Source: Clusia tigrina
Taxonomy: Eukaryota > Arthropoda > Insecta > Diptera > Clusiidae
DNA: 64,000 nt
NCBI GenBank assembly: GCA_920105625.2
Contig: OV050030.1
Span: 428,574,240-428,638,239, forward strand
Direction: 5' to 3'
Shown: piece by piece, positions 11,718 through 24,628 of the stretch
Position numbering within the stretch: position 1 is the first letter of the stretch
Layout: each line of letters opens with the position of its first letter
Notes under the pieces: generated by a model
What the model saw: only the letters and a program-made list of their open reading frames with translations
Told to the model about the DNA's origin: nothing
The model's database searches: none
Program-made: the position numbers and the translations under genes

Positions 11718-14360
11718 TATATAGAGCTCGCATAATGAACAAAGTTATTGTTACAAAAATTTTGTTCGAGGGGTTTTCTAGGAAACCTCTCGAACAAAAA
11801 TACACAGATTACATCTCGCTTCCCCTTGCCGCTCACCGATTTTTGTGAAATCAACTTCACTTCCATTTCACAAAATTTTGAGTGATTCAATCTCTATGTT
11901 TCTATACTCTTTGGTTATACCCTATGTGTTGTGAATATTTTTGTTTAAGCTCCCTTACTCATTTTCATTCCATCTCAATATCATCCAGTAAAAATCATGA
12001 TGGAAGATGGTGAACATGAAGGAAAAAGCTTCCTTCGCGAGCAGCTTTGCACACCTTTGAAAATCGCTTTCCTCTTAGTGAACAACTAGTTACTTCCGTT
12101 CTTTATAATTTCGCCGAGAGCTCACGTTTTAAATGATAAATTTCAAAATATCACTTATGTATGTATATGGCACCGAAAAAATATCAAATTAAAAATTTCA
12201 ATTATTTGTTCTTTGCTTTTTGTACGAGAATATCCTCAGGAATGTTAACTGTGGCACAATATTTCGCAGGTGCAGGAGACAAACAAACGGCAACTACTAC
12301 GTTGCCATTAATAAAGCATATAAATACATATGTACATATGTACATATGTATATTCTTTTCACAATAATCTGCAAACATTTTAGATCTCGTGTACATAAAT
12401 ATTTGCAATCTATTGATGTTGGAATTTTTTCATTTACATATATGTATTTCTGTTCAATTACTGTCCGTCCCTTAATTGTAGTCATTATGCATCAGAACTT
12501 TCTTATCAGTCAGTGCATTCAAAATGTATACATACATTCATACAATGTATGTGTGTATGGGTGCATTTTGCACACTATGGCGCATAATACGATAAGCGGT
12601 GCTTTGATTTAAAGCAACAACAATTGCTCTTCAGTGGAAAATGGTATGTTATTGTGTCCCCCACAAAAGAGGTTTAACATATCGTAGACGCAATCACGTG
12701 TCCAAAGCACCTATGTACGTATGGAAATATTTATATATATATATAGAAAATATTTTTGATTAAAAATGCTTCCTCGGGAATTTCAAATTGTGCTGAAATC
12801 GGTTTGTGTATCATGAATTTTATAATCGATGCCGCATCACAAAGGGTGTCTCATTTAGCTAACACAAACGTACACGCACACTCCCATAAAAATGCATGCA
12901 TATATGTATATGTGCGTACATATCGTGAATTCAGGAAAATGTTGGGCCAGTTGTATAGCTCGAATTTTTAACACGTGCATCATGGTTTCCATGCATACCA
13001 TCATACTTGTATTAACCACGAGAAAGCAACCCTTTTTTAAACATTGTACGAATACATATTAGCAATTCCTTCGAACCCTCGTACTTTGAAGTAAGTTCTA
13101 AATGCTGGAAAGCTCGCCAATACAATGTACATATGTATGTAAAGATATGTGTATGTATATATACTTATTAAAATACACATACATATACTTTCGTAACTAT
13201 GAAAATTTAGGCAAAGAAGAGTGTTTGCTCTTTGCAAAAGTGCACATCATTTAAGATACGAGTACTTGCTAGAGGGAAATTCTGCGTGTTTGATACACCA
13301 TTCCCATAAAGCTCGTCGTTCAGAATTTTGTAAATAGTGATATTGTGTCCTTACTATTTCGTTTGGCGCTTCATTGCATTGTTTAATTTTTTCCTGATGT
13401 ACGCAAACTCGTACATTCATAAAATTCATTACAAGTTGAAATATAGCATAATAAACAAGTTTGGAATGTTTAAGAAGACCATTGGAGCTTAATTGAGTAT
13501 AGACGAACCATGACAATATTCGAATCTACTATATACACAAATGGAACGTATGGAAAATATTGAAGAATTGATATCTCACTCGTAGTTCCCATTGAGACAA
13601 AATTGGAATATACATATACCGCAAGTTTAAATTTGTTGGACAAAGAATCAAAAAATGTGATCTAGTAATTTTTCTCGTACAAATTTGGAATGAGATTGTT
13701 AAGTATTACGAAGGTTTCATGAAGGAAATTTAGTAACACTGCTTCCAAATTTATTTTCATATCAATCCAATTAAACTAAACTCAATTAACTTGAAGTTTC
13801 TACAACATTTCGTAACATCAGCAGAAACGAAGGTGGTGGCTCCTTTTGCTGTGCCAACATTTTCCTTGCAGCAAACAGAATACATTTTTGGATGTTTATT
13901 CTAGACGCTTCACTGTTAAATGTGTGCAGTTCCTTGCCTAATGGGAGTCCGTTCTCCAGGGAATCTGCGATCGTTATACATTAATCGTGTACCATTTCTC
14001 AACTCAGTATTACCTTGATTTTTATTTAAGTATAGTATATACATATACATACATACATAGTACATACATATCTCTGCATATTCATATCTTAGGTGGTTGA
14101 GGCTGACAATGTGGAACAATATTTCTTTGAAATGTCGAAATATGAAGGGAAACCAATAAGAAGGCTTTATCAATGGGTTCGTCGCGGCTGCCAGTCTCGA
14201 CTGACACGCTTACTCTTAAAGTATTAATGTGAAGGTAGCCTCTTAGTTTCAACATACTGGGCGCAATCTCAGAGGCAAACTATCGTTCATTTATAACTAG
14301 CTACTGCAGATGTAGGAATCTGAAATAATTTAGTGTTCTATGACAACATGTGTAATACAT

Positions 14361-14459
14361 AAACATATGTATACATATACATATATATACATCCATACAT
14401 ATACATATATATACATATGTATATGTACATACATATACATATGTATATTTATACATATG
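14361..14459. repeat. ACATATGTATAC-type compound microsatellite
   Basis: About 100 bp of alternating CATATG, TACATA and ATATAC steps, self-complementary over much of its length. Apparent protein frames through it on both strands are translation artefacts. Confidence 0.8.
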
Positions 14460-14572
14460 AACGATCTGTTTCACCCATGTTGTCATGGAACACTGGAACT
14501 CTCGAGTCCTGGTTATCATCGGGATATAAAATAACTTCTATACGAATACTTTGTATGCGTACATAGAACAAT

Positions 14573-14690
14573 TTCTCTCCATCTTTTACACTTACAACCA
14601 TATTGTAATTTCTCCTGACTTCTGAATTGCTCCACCTCTCTCCATCTTTCACAGTTACAACCATATCTGACTTCTGGGTTATTGTAACTA
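14573..14690. repeat. Imperfect two-unit tandem duplication
   Basis: TCTCTCCATCTTTTACACTT...ACAACCATAT...CTGACTTCTG appears at about 14575-14627. It is repeated with small changes, including loss of about 15 bp, at about 14638-14677. It lies in non-coding DNA. Confidence 0.6.
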
Positions 14691-15065
14691 GAAAACAACC
14701 TATTCCAAACCAGTATGGATATTGGTCAACAAGCCGTGTAACTAGTTACACCTAATTAGATATTCCAGGTTATGCAAGTTGTTAATAATAAACTATTAAG
14801 TAATTATTTAGATAAAACACATTTTCCATTTGAATTGCTGATTATATTCCAAGTCGTCGGTTGCATCTAAATCAGACACGGCCTCATAATGTCAAGATTC
14901 GGATGTCTTCATAAAATCTTTTACATTTGTGTTGGTGTTTTCGATATTCAAATATTCAAAATTCCCTCCTTTAAAAATATAAAATTTCAGATACGACAGT
15001 GAGGCATTCAAGGCGCGATGATTATTCTGTCAATGTCCTATAAGCAGGTTTTATTCAAACAGTTA

Positions 15066-15763
15066 GATTTAGATTTAATGTTTCAGGGAGTACTAGCACC
15101 GCGGCCCGTAAGGACCTATTGTGCTAACCCCTATGATCCACTCTAACCTTAGGCTTTTTATAAATTGGAGCACTTTGGAAGGTTGAAGTTTCTATATTGT
15201 GGGAGGGTCTGTGCAGAGCTCCCCCAAAAATTTTAAACTCTTACTTTTGATCATAGAACACTCACATAGAATGTGTTCTGATGTTTCAGAGTTGTGCCCA
15301 CAGAATCTGCAGTCAGAGATGTGTGACAGACCCATCTTGGTAAGGTGATACCTTAGGCAGCAGCGTCCTATCAGATACTCCACTATCGTCCTAAGACTTT
15401 CGCGGTTCAGGGTTAATATCCTTTTGGAGATACTTCTGTTTGGGGAAAGAAATATCTTTGCCTGTCTTTGGCCAGAAACTTGATGCCATTGAATAGCTAT
15501 CTGAGCTTTCCCATCTCTAAGTAGGTCTGCACAGTGGCATGTAGCCACACCAAAGAAAGGTTCAGGGCCAATGAGTGCGAGGCAGTACGCCCTTTCATAC
15601 CCAGCGTGTCCTTCATGTCCAGGCACCCGACAAAGTGTGACATTGTTGTCTTTACCTAGTTCATTTAGGATTTTATGACATTCTTCACCCATTCGGGACG
15701 TCTAGTAATACGATCCCAGTGCTTTAAGGGCAGCTCGGCTATCTGACATTATGTATATATGTA
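15066..15763 (-). mobile_element. 5'-truncated RNase H-type LINE with 13-bp target duplication
   Basis: ATTCAAACAGTTA occurs at 15053-15065 and 15764-15776, exactly flanking the fragment, so this is one insertion event with a 13-bp target duplication. On the minus strand the element starts inside RNase H (IMSDSRAALKALGSYY), then PGHEGHAGYERAYCLA, GPEPFFGVAT, and LTLNRESLRTIVEYLIGRCC. It ends in the knuckle DCRFCGHNSETSEHILCECS. One stop interrupts the frame near 15704; from 15692 it is open to 15192. The shortness shows incomplete reverse transcription. Related to the fragment at 6903-7572. Confidence 0.85.
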
Positions 15764-17383
15764 ATTCAAACAGTTACATGACAGTCAGACCAACTTTCGT
15801 GTCTAATCCTCATGAATGAACGTCATTCCCATCATCGACATAAGCTGCGCCGGCGGAAGAGGCGGGTACTATATAGAGTGCCACCCACTCGAAATCATAA
15901 TTTTTCAATATGCATACATATGTACATACATAATATGTACCGTAAGACGTGCTCATAATTTCCTGTAATCAATCTTCTTCAATAAAGGCATTTCCTCGAA
16001 TTTTGAGATCCCTTTCCTTCTTATCCCTTATAAACCTTCCCAGACCTGCCCTCAACGCTGAAGTAACTTATTACCGGCGAAATTTTTGTTCTGCTGGCTC
16101 TGGTCATATGTATGTACATATGTATGTATGTACATATGTAAGTGATCAGCAATCATTTCAAATACTACGTAAATCATAACTTGACTTCTATTAATAAAAT
16201 ATTTGTATGCTTCAACACAGTTTCTTTGATTTCTTATTGGTGTCTCCACAACAATCTTGAAGTCGGTCGAAGTAGAATTCAGCCTTCTTTTCTTTTGTTG
16301 ACATGGGATTCAGCTTCTTTGCTGTAATCGTCATCACGGCTTGTGACACAACATGAAAAAACGCTTATAATGCTGGCAATGAACGTTGCAGAACATGATG
16401 CATAGGAGTATCTACATACATACATTCATACATACATACATACATACTCGTACATACATATGTGCATTTAATAAAAAATCAATTGAACTTCATTTTCTGT
16501 TAGGTTCCGTTCCGTCGATTACAGGCGGTCGGGCTTCTTTCTATTCAGTCAGAGAAGTTCTTCAATTTGTGCATAAACTTACATGAGTAATATTGCAGCC
16601 CTAGAAAGCCATACACATGCATATAGTATATGCACGAACAAGTGTATTTTAAATGAACATTCCAAGTGAAGCGTATGACTCAGACATAAAAAATAAGAAT
16701 TAAGCGAATTTAGAACAAAAAGTAAGAAGGAAAAATTAAGGGGGAAAGAAAGAAATATCGAAAATGTACACTAAGAGAGCCTCTACTACAGCCTTTGTTG
16801 CATTATTGGAGCATTTTGCCGTTCATTGTATTTACCTTTGTTTAAAACTGGTTTCAAAACATTTTTGTTATTTCGTGCGGGATAAATTCCGGTTTTTCTT
16901 TATGTGGTGTTTTTGTCTTCATGGTGAATATAAATGAGCCCAGGAAAAATTACAGCATATGGTACTTTGGACGTACGGACGACAGTCTGTATACAAAAGA
17001 AGTCTGCCTCAGTCTCAGCTGCGTTGCACTGCATAAACAAAAACAAAAAAACAAAAAAAAACAAGCCAGCAGCAGTGCTTTATACCTAAGCTGGCTGAAG
17101 CCAACCGCAGTCAGCGCAGTCATCGCAGTCGTCGAATTAAAGTTTGGCATTTTTCAGACACCTGCATGATGCTTTCTCAGGTCCGGTGTGTCGGCATTTT
17201 ATTCTCTTAGGTTTATGTACGGACGTTTGTACATATTATGCATACTTAAATACACACATAAGTTTGTGCGTATGTGTGTGCGCATTACATAACAGCGGTT
17301 AAAAGTGTTTATTTTTTGAGTTTCTGATTTGGTTGTCCTTCCCGAGCTTCAAATCTGTTTCTGCTGTTACTTTTTAGTAATCT

Positions 17384-17537
17384 ACATACATATGTATGTA
17401 TGTACATACATACATATGTATGTAAATAGGTGGAGTAGTTGATAGCAAAATTGTAATTGTCGTTGATCTGGTTTTACTCTTCAGTTATTTTCTCTTACTG
17501 TCTGCATAATCATATGTTCAGAACATGTACATATATC

Positions 17538-17568
<31 letters not shown>

Positions 17569-17640
17569 GTATGGATGTGAATGCGTCTACTAACTGATAT
17601 ATGTATGTACATATACATATATGTATTTATGTATATAATT
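17384..17640. repeat. Palindromic ACATACATATGTATGT tracts
   Basis: Two dense blocks (17384-17425 and 17526-17640) consist almost only of ACAT/ATGT steps arranged as palindromes. The same tract type recurs throughout 6-43 kb of this window. Confidence 0.8.
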
Positions 17641-18079
17641 CTCCGAAGAAAATTCCCATATGCCATGTGTTTATATACATACATATTTTGAGCTTTGGAG
17701 TTCTTAACTCGAAGGATTCAAAATTTAAAAAGCAAAAGGACAGCTTGCTTTCTACATGTGTATGCATGTGGGTATGTATTTACGTATATATGTAAATATG
17801 TATATACATACATATAAAACTTTTATTTTAATTCATGCAGTCGGCTGAGACCGAATAGTCATTACAACATTTCGTCACCTGAGCATTTCTCATCCACACA
17901 TGTAGGCCAACACAATTCTAAGGCCACGTTATGGAGAGGTAAACACAATAGATTAAGGTTGAGCAAACTAACTGCTCAAATTATTTTGCATGAAATAGAA
18001 ATAAAAACTTTAACTTGGCTAAAAATTTGGGCAATTTTCGCTGTTATTACTGCTTTTAAGTTAAGTATATATGTATGTA

Positions 18080-18102
18080 CATTATTATTATTATTATTAT
18101 TA
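18080..18102. repeat. (ATT)n trinucleotide microsatellite
   Basis: Seven uninterrupted ATT units in AT-rich non-coding DNA. Confidence 0.85.
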
Positions 18103-19289
18103 CTTGAAAAATAATAACTTAATTATTATTTTGCATTGCAAGGGGAGCACTAGCTGCCAGGGCCTTCAGCTCATATGTATGTATATGTACATATATACTT
18201 AAGTAAATATTTAAAATGCAACTTTAAAATTGCTGGAAAATTGCTTTTTAAAACAGGAGTCATTCGTAAAAGCGTCCATAGATTTAAACATTTCTTTTAC
18301 TATTGGCAATAAAAACATTGAAGGTACGCGGGTAAAAATCCCCGTCTGTAAACTCCATTTCCTACCACATAATAGCCAAACTCCAATACACAATGCTCCA
18401 CCGTACCCCTAAATACCCAACAAACTCTCTTGCAAAATAAATTTAAAGAAGTTTAAAATAATAATGAAATGCCAAATAATTTGCATTTTTATTCACAGCC
18501 ATGTTTTATGCGTATATTCGTCCACTTGTGCCGAGGAGGGAGGGTGTTCTGCCTCTAACACAATCCCCTCGGGTGCTGAGTGCGCCAATATATGTACATA
18601 TATATGTATGTATTTTTAAATATATACATATGTACATCCGTGAATATATTTATATATAATGTAAATACATAATTTAATAATTTTTGCGAATTATACATGT
18701 GTGTGTGTGTGCGTGTTTGCGTGTGTGTAATGGGAATTTCTGCAAACAATATTTTTTTGTGAAAGATAAAATTCTATTTTGTCGTTCAAATTTCAACGCA
18801 TTTCAATCGCAATTTATTTTAAATTTTTTATATGTATACGCATGTATGTATGTATGTAACTATGTATGTATGTTAATAATTTGGTTTTTATAAGCAGTGG
18901 ATAGTAGATGCGTATGCAATTTTAAATTGCGTAATTTTTTGCATGAATTTCAATTGCATTTTCCATAAAAAATGCCCCAAACCACACTTTGCACATGTTT
19001 CGCATGCCTTCGCCTATTGGTGTGCATTATACAGGGCCGAATTCAACACTTGATACTCTTAAGGCCCATCGAAAGGAATATACTAAAGCAAACTCATGGC
19101 AATTACAGAGGAAGTGAACAGAAACCAAACATCCAATCGAAATAGGCAGAGCAGACTTGACCCTGGATTATTTTTCCTTAAGCCTACCCAAGCTTCAGCA
19201 ATCGCATCCGTATCCCCGAAGTTAAACCAGTTTAACACACATAAATATAGTTAGTGTGCGAGCGAGGTCACCAAATCAGCAATCGCATT

Positions 19290-20560
19290 AGTTTCAGCAT
19301 TTTGTCTCTTGTGGCAGAGCAAATTACTAAGTACTGAGACGATAACAATCTCTTATCTCCATCTCAGTCTGGACTTAGAGTTGGGCATAGCTCCACTGCT
19401 ATGCTCCAGGTTTTGGATGATGGCCGGCTTGAGTATGATAAGGAATTTCTTGTGTTATGTTTTCTTGGCTTTTCTAAGGCTTTTGACAGTGATCAGCTGA
19501 GAGCATATTATAGTTTAGGGGACTGTGGAGTGGGCCTTATGTGCAGCTACCTTTGTGGTCAAATTAGAATGGAAATTGAAGTTGCGATGTATATGACATT
19601 CAAAGAGTGGACCAGGTATTCCCCTCAAATATTACATTCTTCATATTTTGAGAATCATACATGAAATTGCAAAAAGGAGCGTGCGGAAGTGATTTGAATA
19701 ATCTCACAAACAGTCCTCCTCCAAAGTAAGTAGTCCTCAGATACCAGTAGTAACTATTTTGAAGGTCTGGGATAGGAATTACTTTTACTATGAGACTTGG
19801 CTGGTGCTTTTAATCAAAATCGGAATAACTGGATCACGCCTAACAGTAATAACTCGTATACTGATGGGAATATAAGCCGAATAGATTTCTAGTTGCGAAA
19901 CATACATATTCTTGGCTCGCTTCTCCATTTTTATTAATGATATTTTCATAGTTTGTGACAATAGTGCAGTTCATGAATATGCAGATGACATCGAAATTTA
20001 CCTTTCAAGACGTATTGTGATGTTGGATGACCTGTGCTGTAGGTTTAATGAATACCTTGGCAAGATTGGTCGATGGGGATTTACCAATGCATTGTCTCTG
20101 AAGTCATATGTCCCACCCATATTTAAGAAACTATACGATTTGATAACCTTCACTCCCGTTGACACTAGACGTTGGCTAGGTGTCCACCTCATTCTGCTCC
20201 TCATATTCCGAGTTGGTATACAGTAGCCTTGTGTCTCATTCGCAACATAAATTGGAAATTACGGTCAATAATGTCGCGCGGTATGTGTATGCTTGATGCT
20301 TACTTGAAGGCTCGAAACTCTGTCTTTCTGCGAAAGTTGATGCACTTATAAGTCTCTCAGGTATCTGTACGAGAAACTGCAGTTCAGTCGATCTGCTAGA
20401 AGTCAAAGTGTTTCCGAGCTTCAACTCTACTCGCTTATTTTTGATTGGCACCATCAAATTATGGAATTCATTACCAAGGTATATTCAGGTCATTCCATTC
20501 GGAAGCGTCTTTAAGCGCTTAGTCACTGGGCATTTCTCCGGTCAGTGTTAGTGTTCCTTG
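19290..20560 (+). mobile_element. CR1-like LINE, RT fragments
   Basis: The translation shows scattered but ordered RT blocks: SGLRVGHSSTAMLQVLDDG-like text (about 19370-19425), a palm block FLGFSKAFDS (about 19465-19495), FSIFINDIFIV and EYADDIEIYLSRR (about 19921-20010; the YADD active-site box is intact). C-terminal blocks follow: LRYLYEKLQFSRSARS (about 20350-20400) and WHHQIMEFITKVYSG (about 20445-20490). The order matches CR1-related LINEs. Stops, and loss of the segment between about 19660 and 19900, make it a dead copy. Confidence 0.7.
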
Positions 20561-21954
<1,394 letters not shown>

Positions 21955-22152
21955 ACTAACAACTAAGGTCTTCGGCCTAACTATTAATAAAATTGCAACA
22001 TAAACGTACTAAAAGCTGTATTATTGTCGAAAATAGACTACGCACTACCTATATTTGGAAACGCACCACAATCACAACTGAGGAAAATAAATTCAATTTA
22101 TAATGCAGCTGCCCGTTACTGTCTGGGTGCATTTCGGACCATACCAAAATAA
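21955..22152 (+). mobile_element. I-like LINE fragment (end of RT region)
   Basis: From 22006 the frame reads VLKAVLLSKIDYALPIFGNA, then LRKINSIYNAAARYCLGAFR and TIPK before TAA at 22150. The LLSKxDYxLPI.G.A block and the AxRxxLGAFRT block are conserved at the end of RT in I/R1-related LINEs. A preceding KVFGLTINK stretch (about 21967) may be the FLGL block. Only this short piece remains, followed by an A/T-rich region. Confidence 0.6.
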
Positions 22153-22916
22153 TAATATTTAAAATAATGTACAATATAAAAAAATATAAAAAATAAAGTT
22201 AAAACATTAGACTAACAACCTGCATTTATATAATTTTGATATCTTTTTAATCTCGTTATTATAGCTGTTTAAAGGGTTTGTTAGGTGCTGGTTGACATAA
22301 AGTGTGAGCTACCTTATATGTATGTATGTACATATGACGTATGTATATTTGTAAGTAGCTGCGTTGTTAAGGAATAACCGCCTAAGTCGGTTCTTTTCAG
22401 TTGAGTTCGTATTATTTTGTCATTCCCTCCTCCGTGTACTTCACTCAGTACTGATTGAAAAAACTAAATTAACACAAGTAGATGTGTGTAAATAAATTGT
22501 TAACCCTCCGACGGTTGAGTCATCCGTTGCCCTTATACGAAGTACAAGGTCCACAGGGTCCACCTATTTCTATTTGTATGGAATTTTCTATGAAAACGCA
22601 TTTTTTTTTTACTTCTTTTTTGGTTTTGATTTATTATTATTTACAAATTATACATGTATAATGAATGTTAGAAAAAAATTTTTTTTTTTTATAAATAACA
22701 TTATTAATTTTTTATGAGTTTTATATGAGCCTAAAAAGCTATTGTTGTGTAGATTGTCCCTCGTCCAACATATTTTCTGTGCAGGTGTAGCATCGATGCA
22801 TAAGTGTTGAATGCTCTGCACAAACTGGATTGTTACAGGAATGGCAATAGGCCCTTGTTTTCCGCTGCCGCCTGTACTCAGAACGGCACAGGCGACATGA
22901 CGTTCTGTTCGTTCTA

Positions 22917-24628
22917 CAGTGGGTGGCCAAATTATTAGTTACACATGCAAAAATTGCATTTTGTTTAGTTTGAAGCCGTATAACATTTTAAAATAGTATA
23001 AATTTATCCTTTTATTCGTTCTTTAAGGTAAATTAAGTATTTCTAATTCAATTAAAAATAAATTCTTTTGTTTTAAAAATATATATTTGAGGAAAAAAAA
23101 TTATTACAAAATTTTTTGAAAAATCTCTTAATATTTCGTAGAACCTCCTTTGGCATCAATTACAGCTTGCACCCTTTTTGACATGCTCTGAATGCATTTT
23201 TGAACATTTTCTTTTAGTTCTTCATTGTGATGCCAGACTTTAATCAATGCCTCTATAAGATTTTGTTTGTTTGTGGTATTTTCTTTCGAGATTTTCCGCT
23301 TCAACAGCTCCCAGGCATTCTCGATGGGGTTCAAGTCTGGAGAATTACCTGGCCAAGGCAAAACTTTGATTTTCTTCATCTCTAAGAATGTTGTTACAGA
23401 TTTAGCTTTGTGACAAGGAGCGGAATCATGCATAAAAGTGCATTCAGAAGTATCAGCAAACCATTCTTTGATCTGAGGAATCAGTCTTGTCTCCAATACT
23501 TTTTTGTACTGATCCTGCCTCATCATGCCATCGACTATGTAAAGGCGTCCTGTGCCTATCCCACTGATAACTGACCACACCATTATTTTCGGAGGATGTT
23601 TAACAGTCTCTACCAGACAGTCAGGATTATATTTAGCGCCCTGTCTTCGCCGAACAAATGAAGATTTATCCATAATCATTTCGATGTGAGACTCGTCTGA
23701 GAAGCAAACCTTTAAAAAAATTTAAATATTGCAGATATTCAATTAAAAGGAATACAAGGACAACAAATTTTACTGAATCAACCAAAATTAAGTATAAAAA
23801 CATAAATATTTACATTTTCCCAGTCTGCAGCCGTCATGTGTCGATGCTGTTTAGCCCATGCGAAGCGTTTTGACTTCCTGGATGGAGTCAGTTTTGGTTT
23901 TTTCGCTGGTCTACAGCAATTGAACCCCATTTCTACAAGACGACGCCTAGTGGTTCTAGCAGAAATAGTAACGCCGGCTGCATTTATAATTTTCGTCAAC
24001 TCCTTCGTACATTTTCTCCTGTTTTCCAAAAAAATGTCACGAATTTTTCGCTCATCTCGAGGCGTAGTAATTCGTTTTCGTCCACATTTTCCACTTCTCT
24101 GACTTCCTAAAGGTTGTTTTTGATCAAGTTTCGCTTTAATTCGGTTCACTGTCATCACATTAACCTTCGCAAGTGAAGCAATTTTTCTTTGAGGAAGACC
24201 TGAATGATTTATTAATGCACAAATTTCAGAAATCTTTTCTGGGGAAACATCTTTGGTTTTTCCCATTTTTCACAAGCACCGAATACACTATACACTCGAA
24301 TACGATATTTTTAAAAAAAATTGCACTATATTATCGTTACTTCAAAAGTTCAGTGTCCCAAAAGCACGTTATAACAATATTTTCGCTTCAAAACAGTATA
24401 ACCTCAAAATTGCATATTTCACACTTCAAAGCAGAATTACAATGATCTACAACTCCACTCTAATGTCACCAATCATTGTTGACACTGGACAAAATATTTA
24501 ACAGTATTGCCAAAATTAAAATATGAAAACATCTGGTACAAGAAATAAATTTATATGCGTATTAAAAGCGGTTGAATCTTAATTAATAAGAAAAACTATA
24601 GTGTAACTAATAATTTGGCCACCCACTG
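22917..24628 (-). mobile_element. Complete Tc1-like transposon nested in piggyBac
   Basis: The ends are a perfect 28-bp inverted repeat starting CAGTGGGTGGCCAAATTATT and ending in AGTTACAC. TA duplications sit at 22915-22916 and 24629-24630. The 1712-bp body holds one minus-strand transposase gene with a small intron. Length, ends and target site are standard for Tc1/mariner elements. No internal damage was seen, so this is a recent and possibly active copy. Confidence 0.95.
23128..24266 (-). CDS. Tc1-like transposase, apparently intact, one intron
   Basis: The coding exons are 24266-23814 and 23709-23128, joined across a 104-bp intron (23710-23813; GTAAAT...TTTAAAG), in phase 0 on both sides. 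Together they give 344 residues, normal for Tc1 transposases (about 340). The start is a true ATG (MGKTKDVS). Residues about 5-110 hold the paired-type helix-turn-helix DNA-binding region, including a GRKR AT-hook-like stretch near residue 62. The catalytic triad is complete: Asp in CFSDESH, Asp in FMHDSAPCH, and Glu in LNPIENAWELLKR, the last two separated by 34 residues (DD34E). The enzyme cuts and rejoins DNA at the element's ends, acting in the nucleus. Whether the intron is spliced is inferred from the restored frame and motif continuity. Confidence 0.92.

Larger units (their letters stand above)
11720..15052. other. Intergenic, microsatellite-rich
   Basis: No gene recognised over about 3.3 kb. 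Simple tracts lie near 12325-12352, 13123-13190 and 14040-14075, with a long one at 14361-14459. An imperfect duplication lies at 14573-14690. Open frames here read runs of Tyr/Ile/Cys/Thr/His, the product of translating TACATATG tracts. Confidence 0.5.
15777..19289. other. Intergenic, microsatellite-rich
   Basis: No gene can be supported over about 3.5 kb. Tracts lie at 16108-16141, 16415-16462, 17384-17425, 17526-17640, 18058-18102 and 18589-18660. A CA/AC-rich stretch (17035-17070) and a GC-richer stretch (17090-17150) lie in a frame at 16921-17169 that has no recognisable domain. Confidence 0.5.

Noticed and set aside
16921..17169. Coding frame of 82 codons
   Set aside because: It runs through an A-rich simple stretch and a Ser/Ala repeat with no domain, and the opposite strand is equally open.
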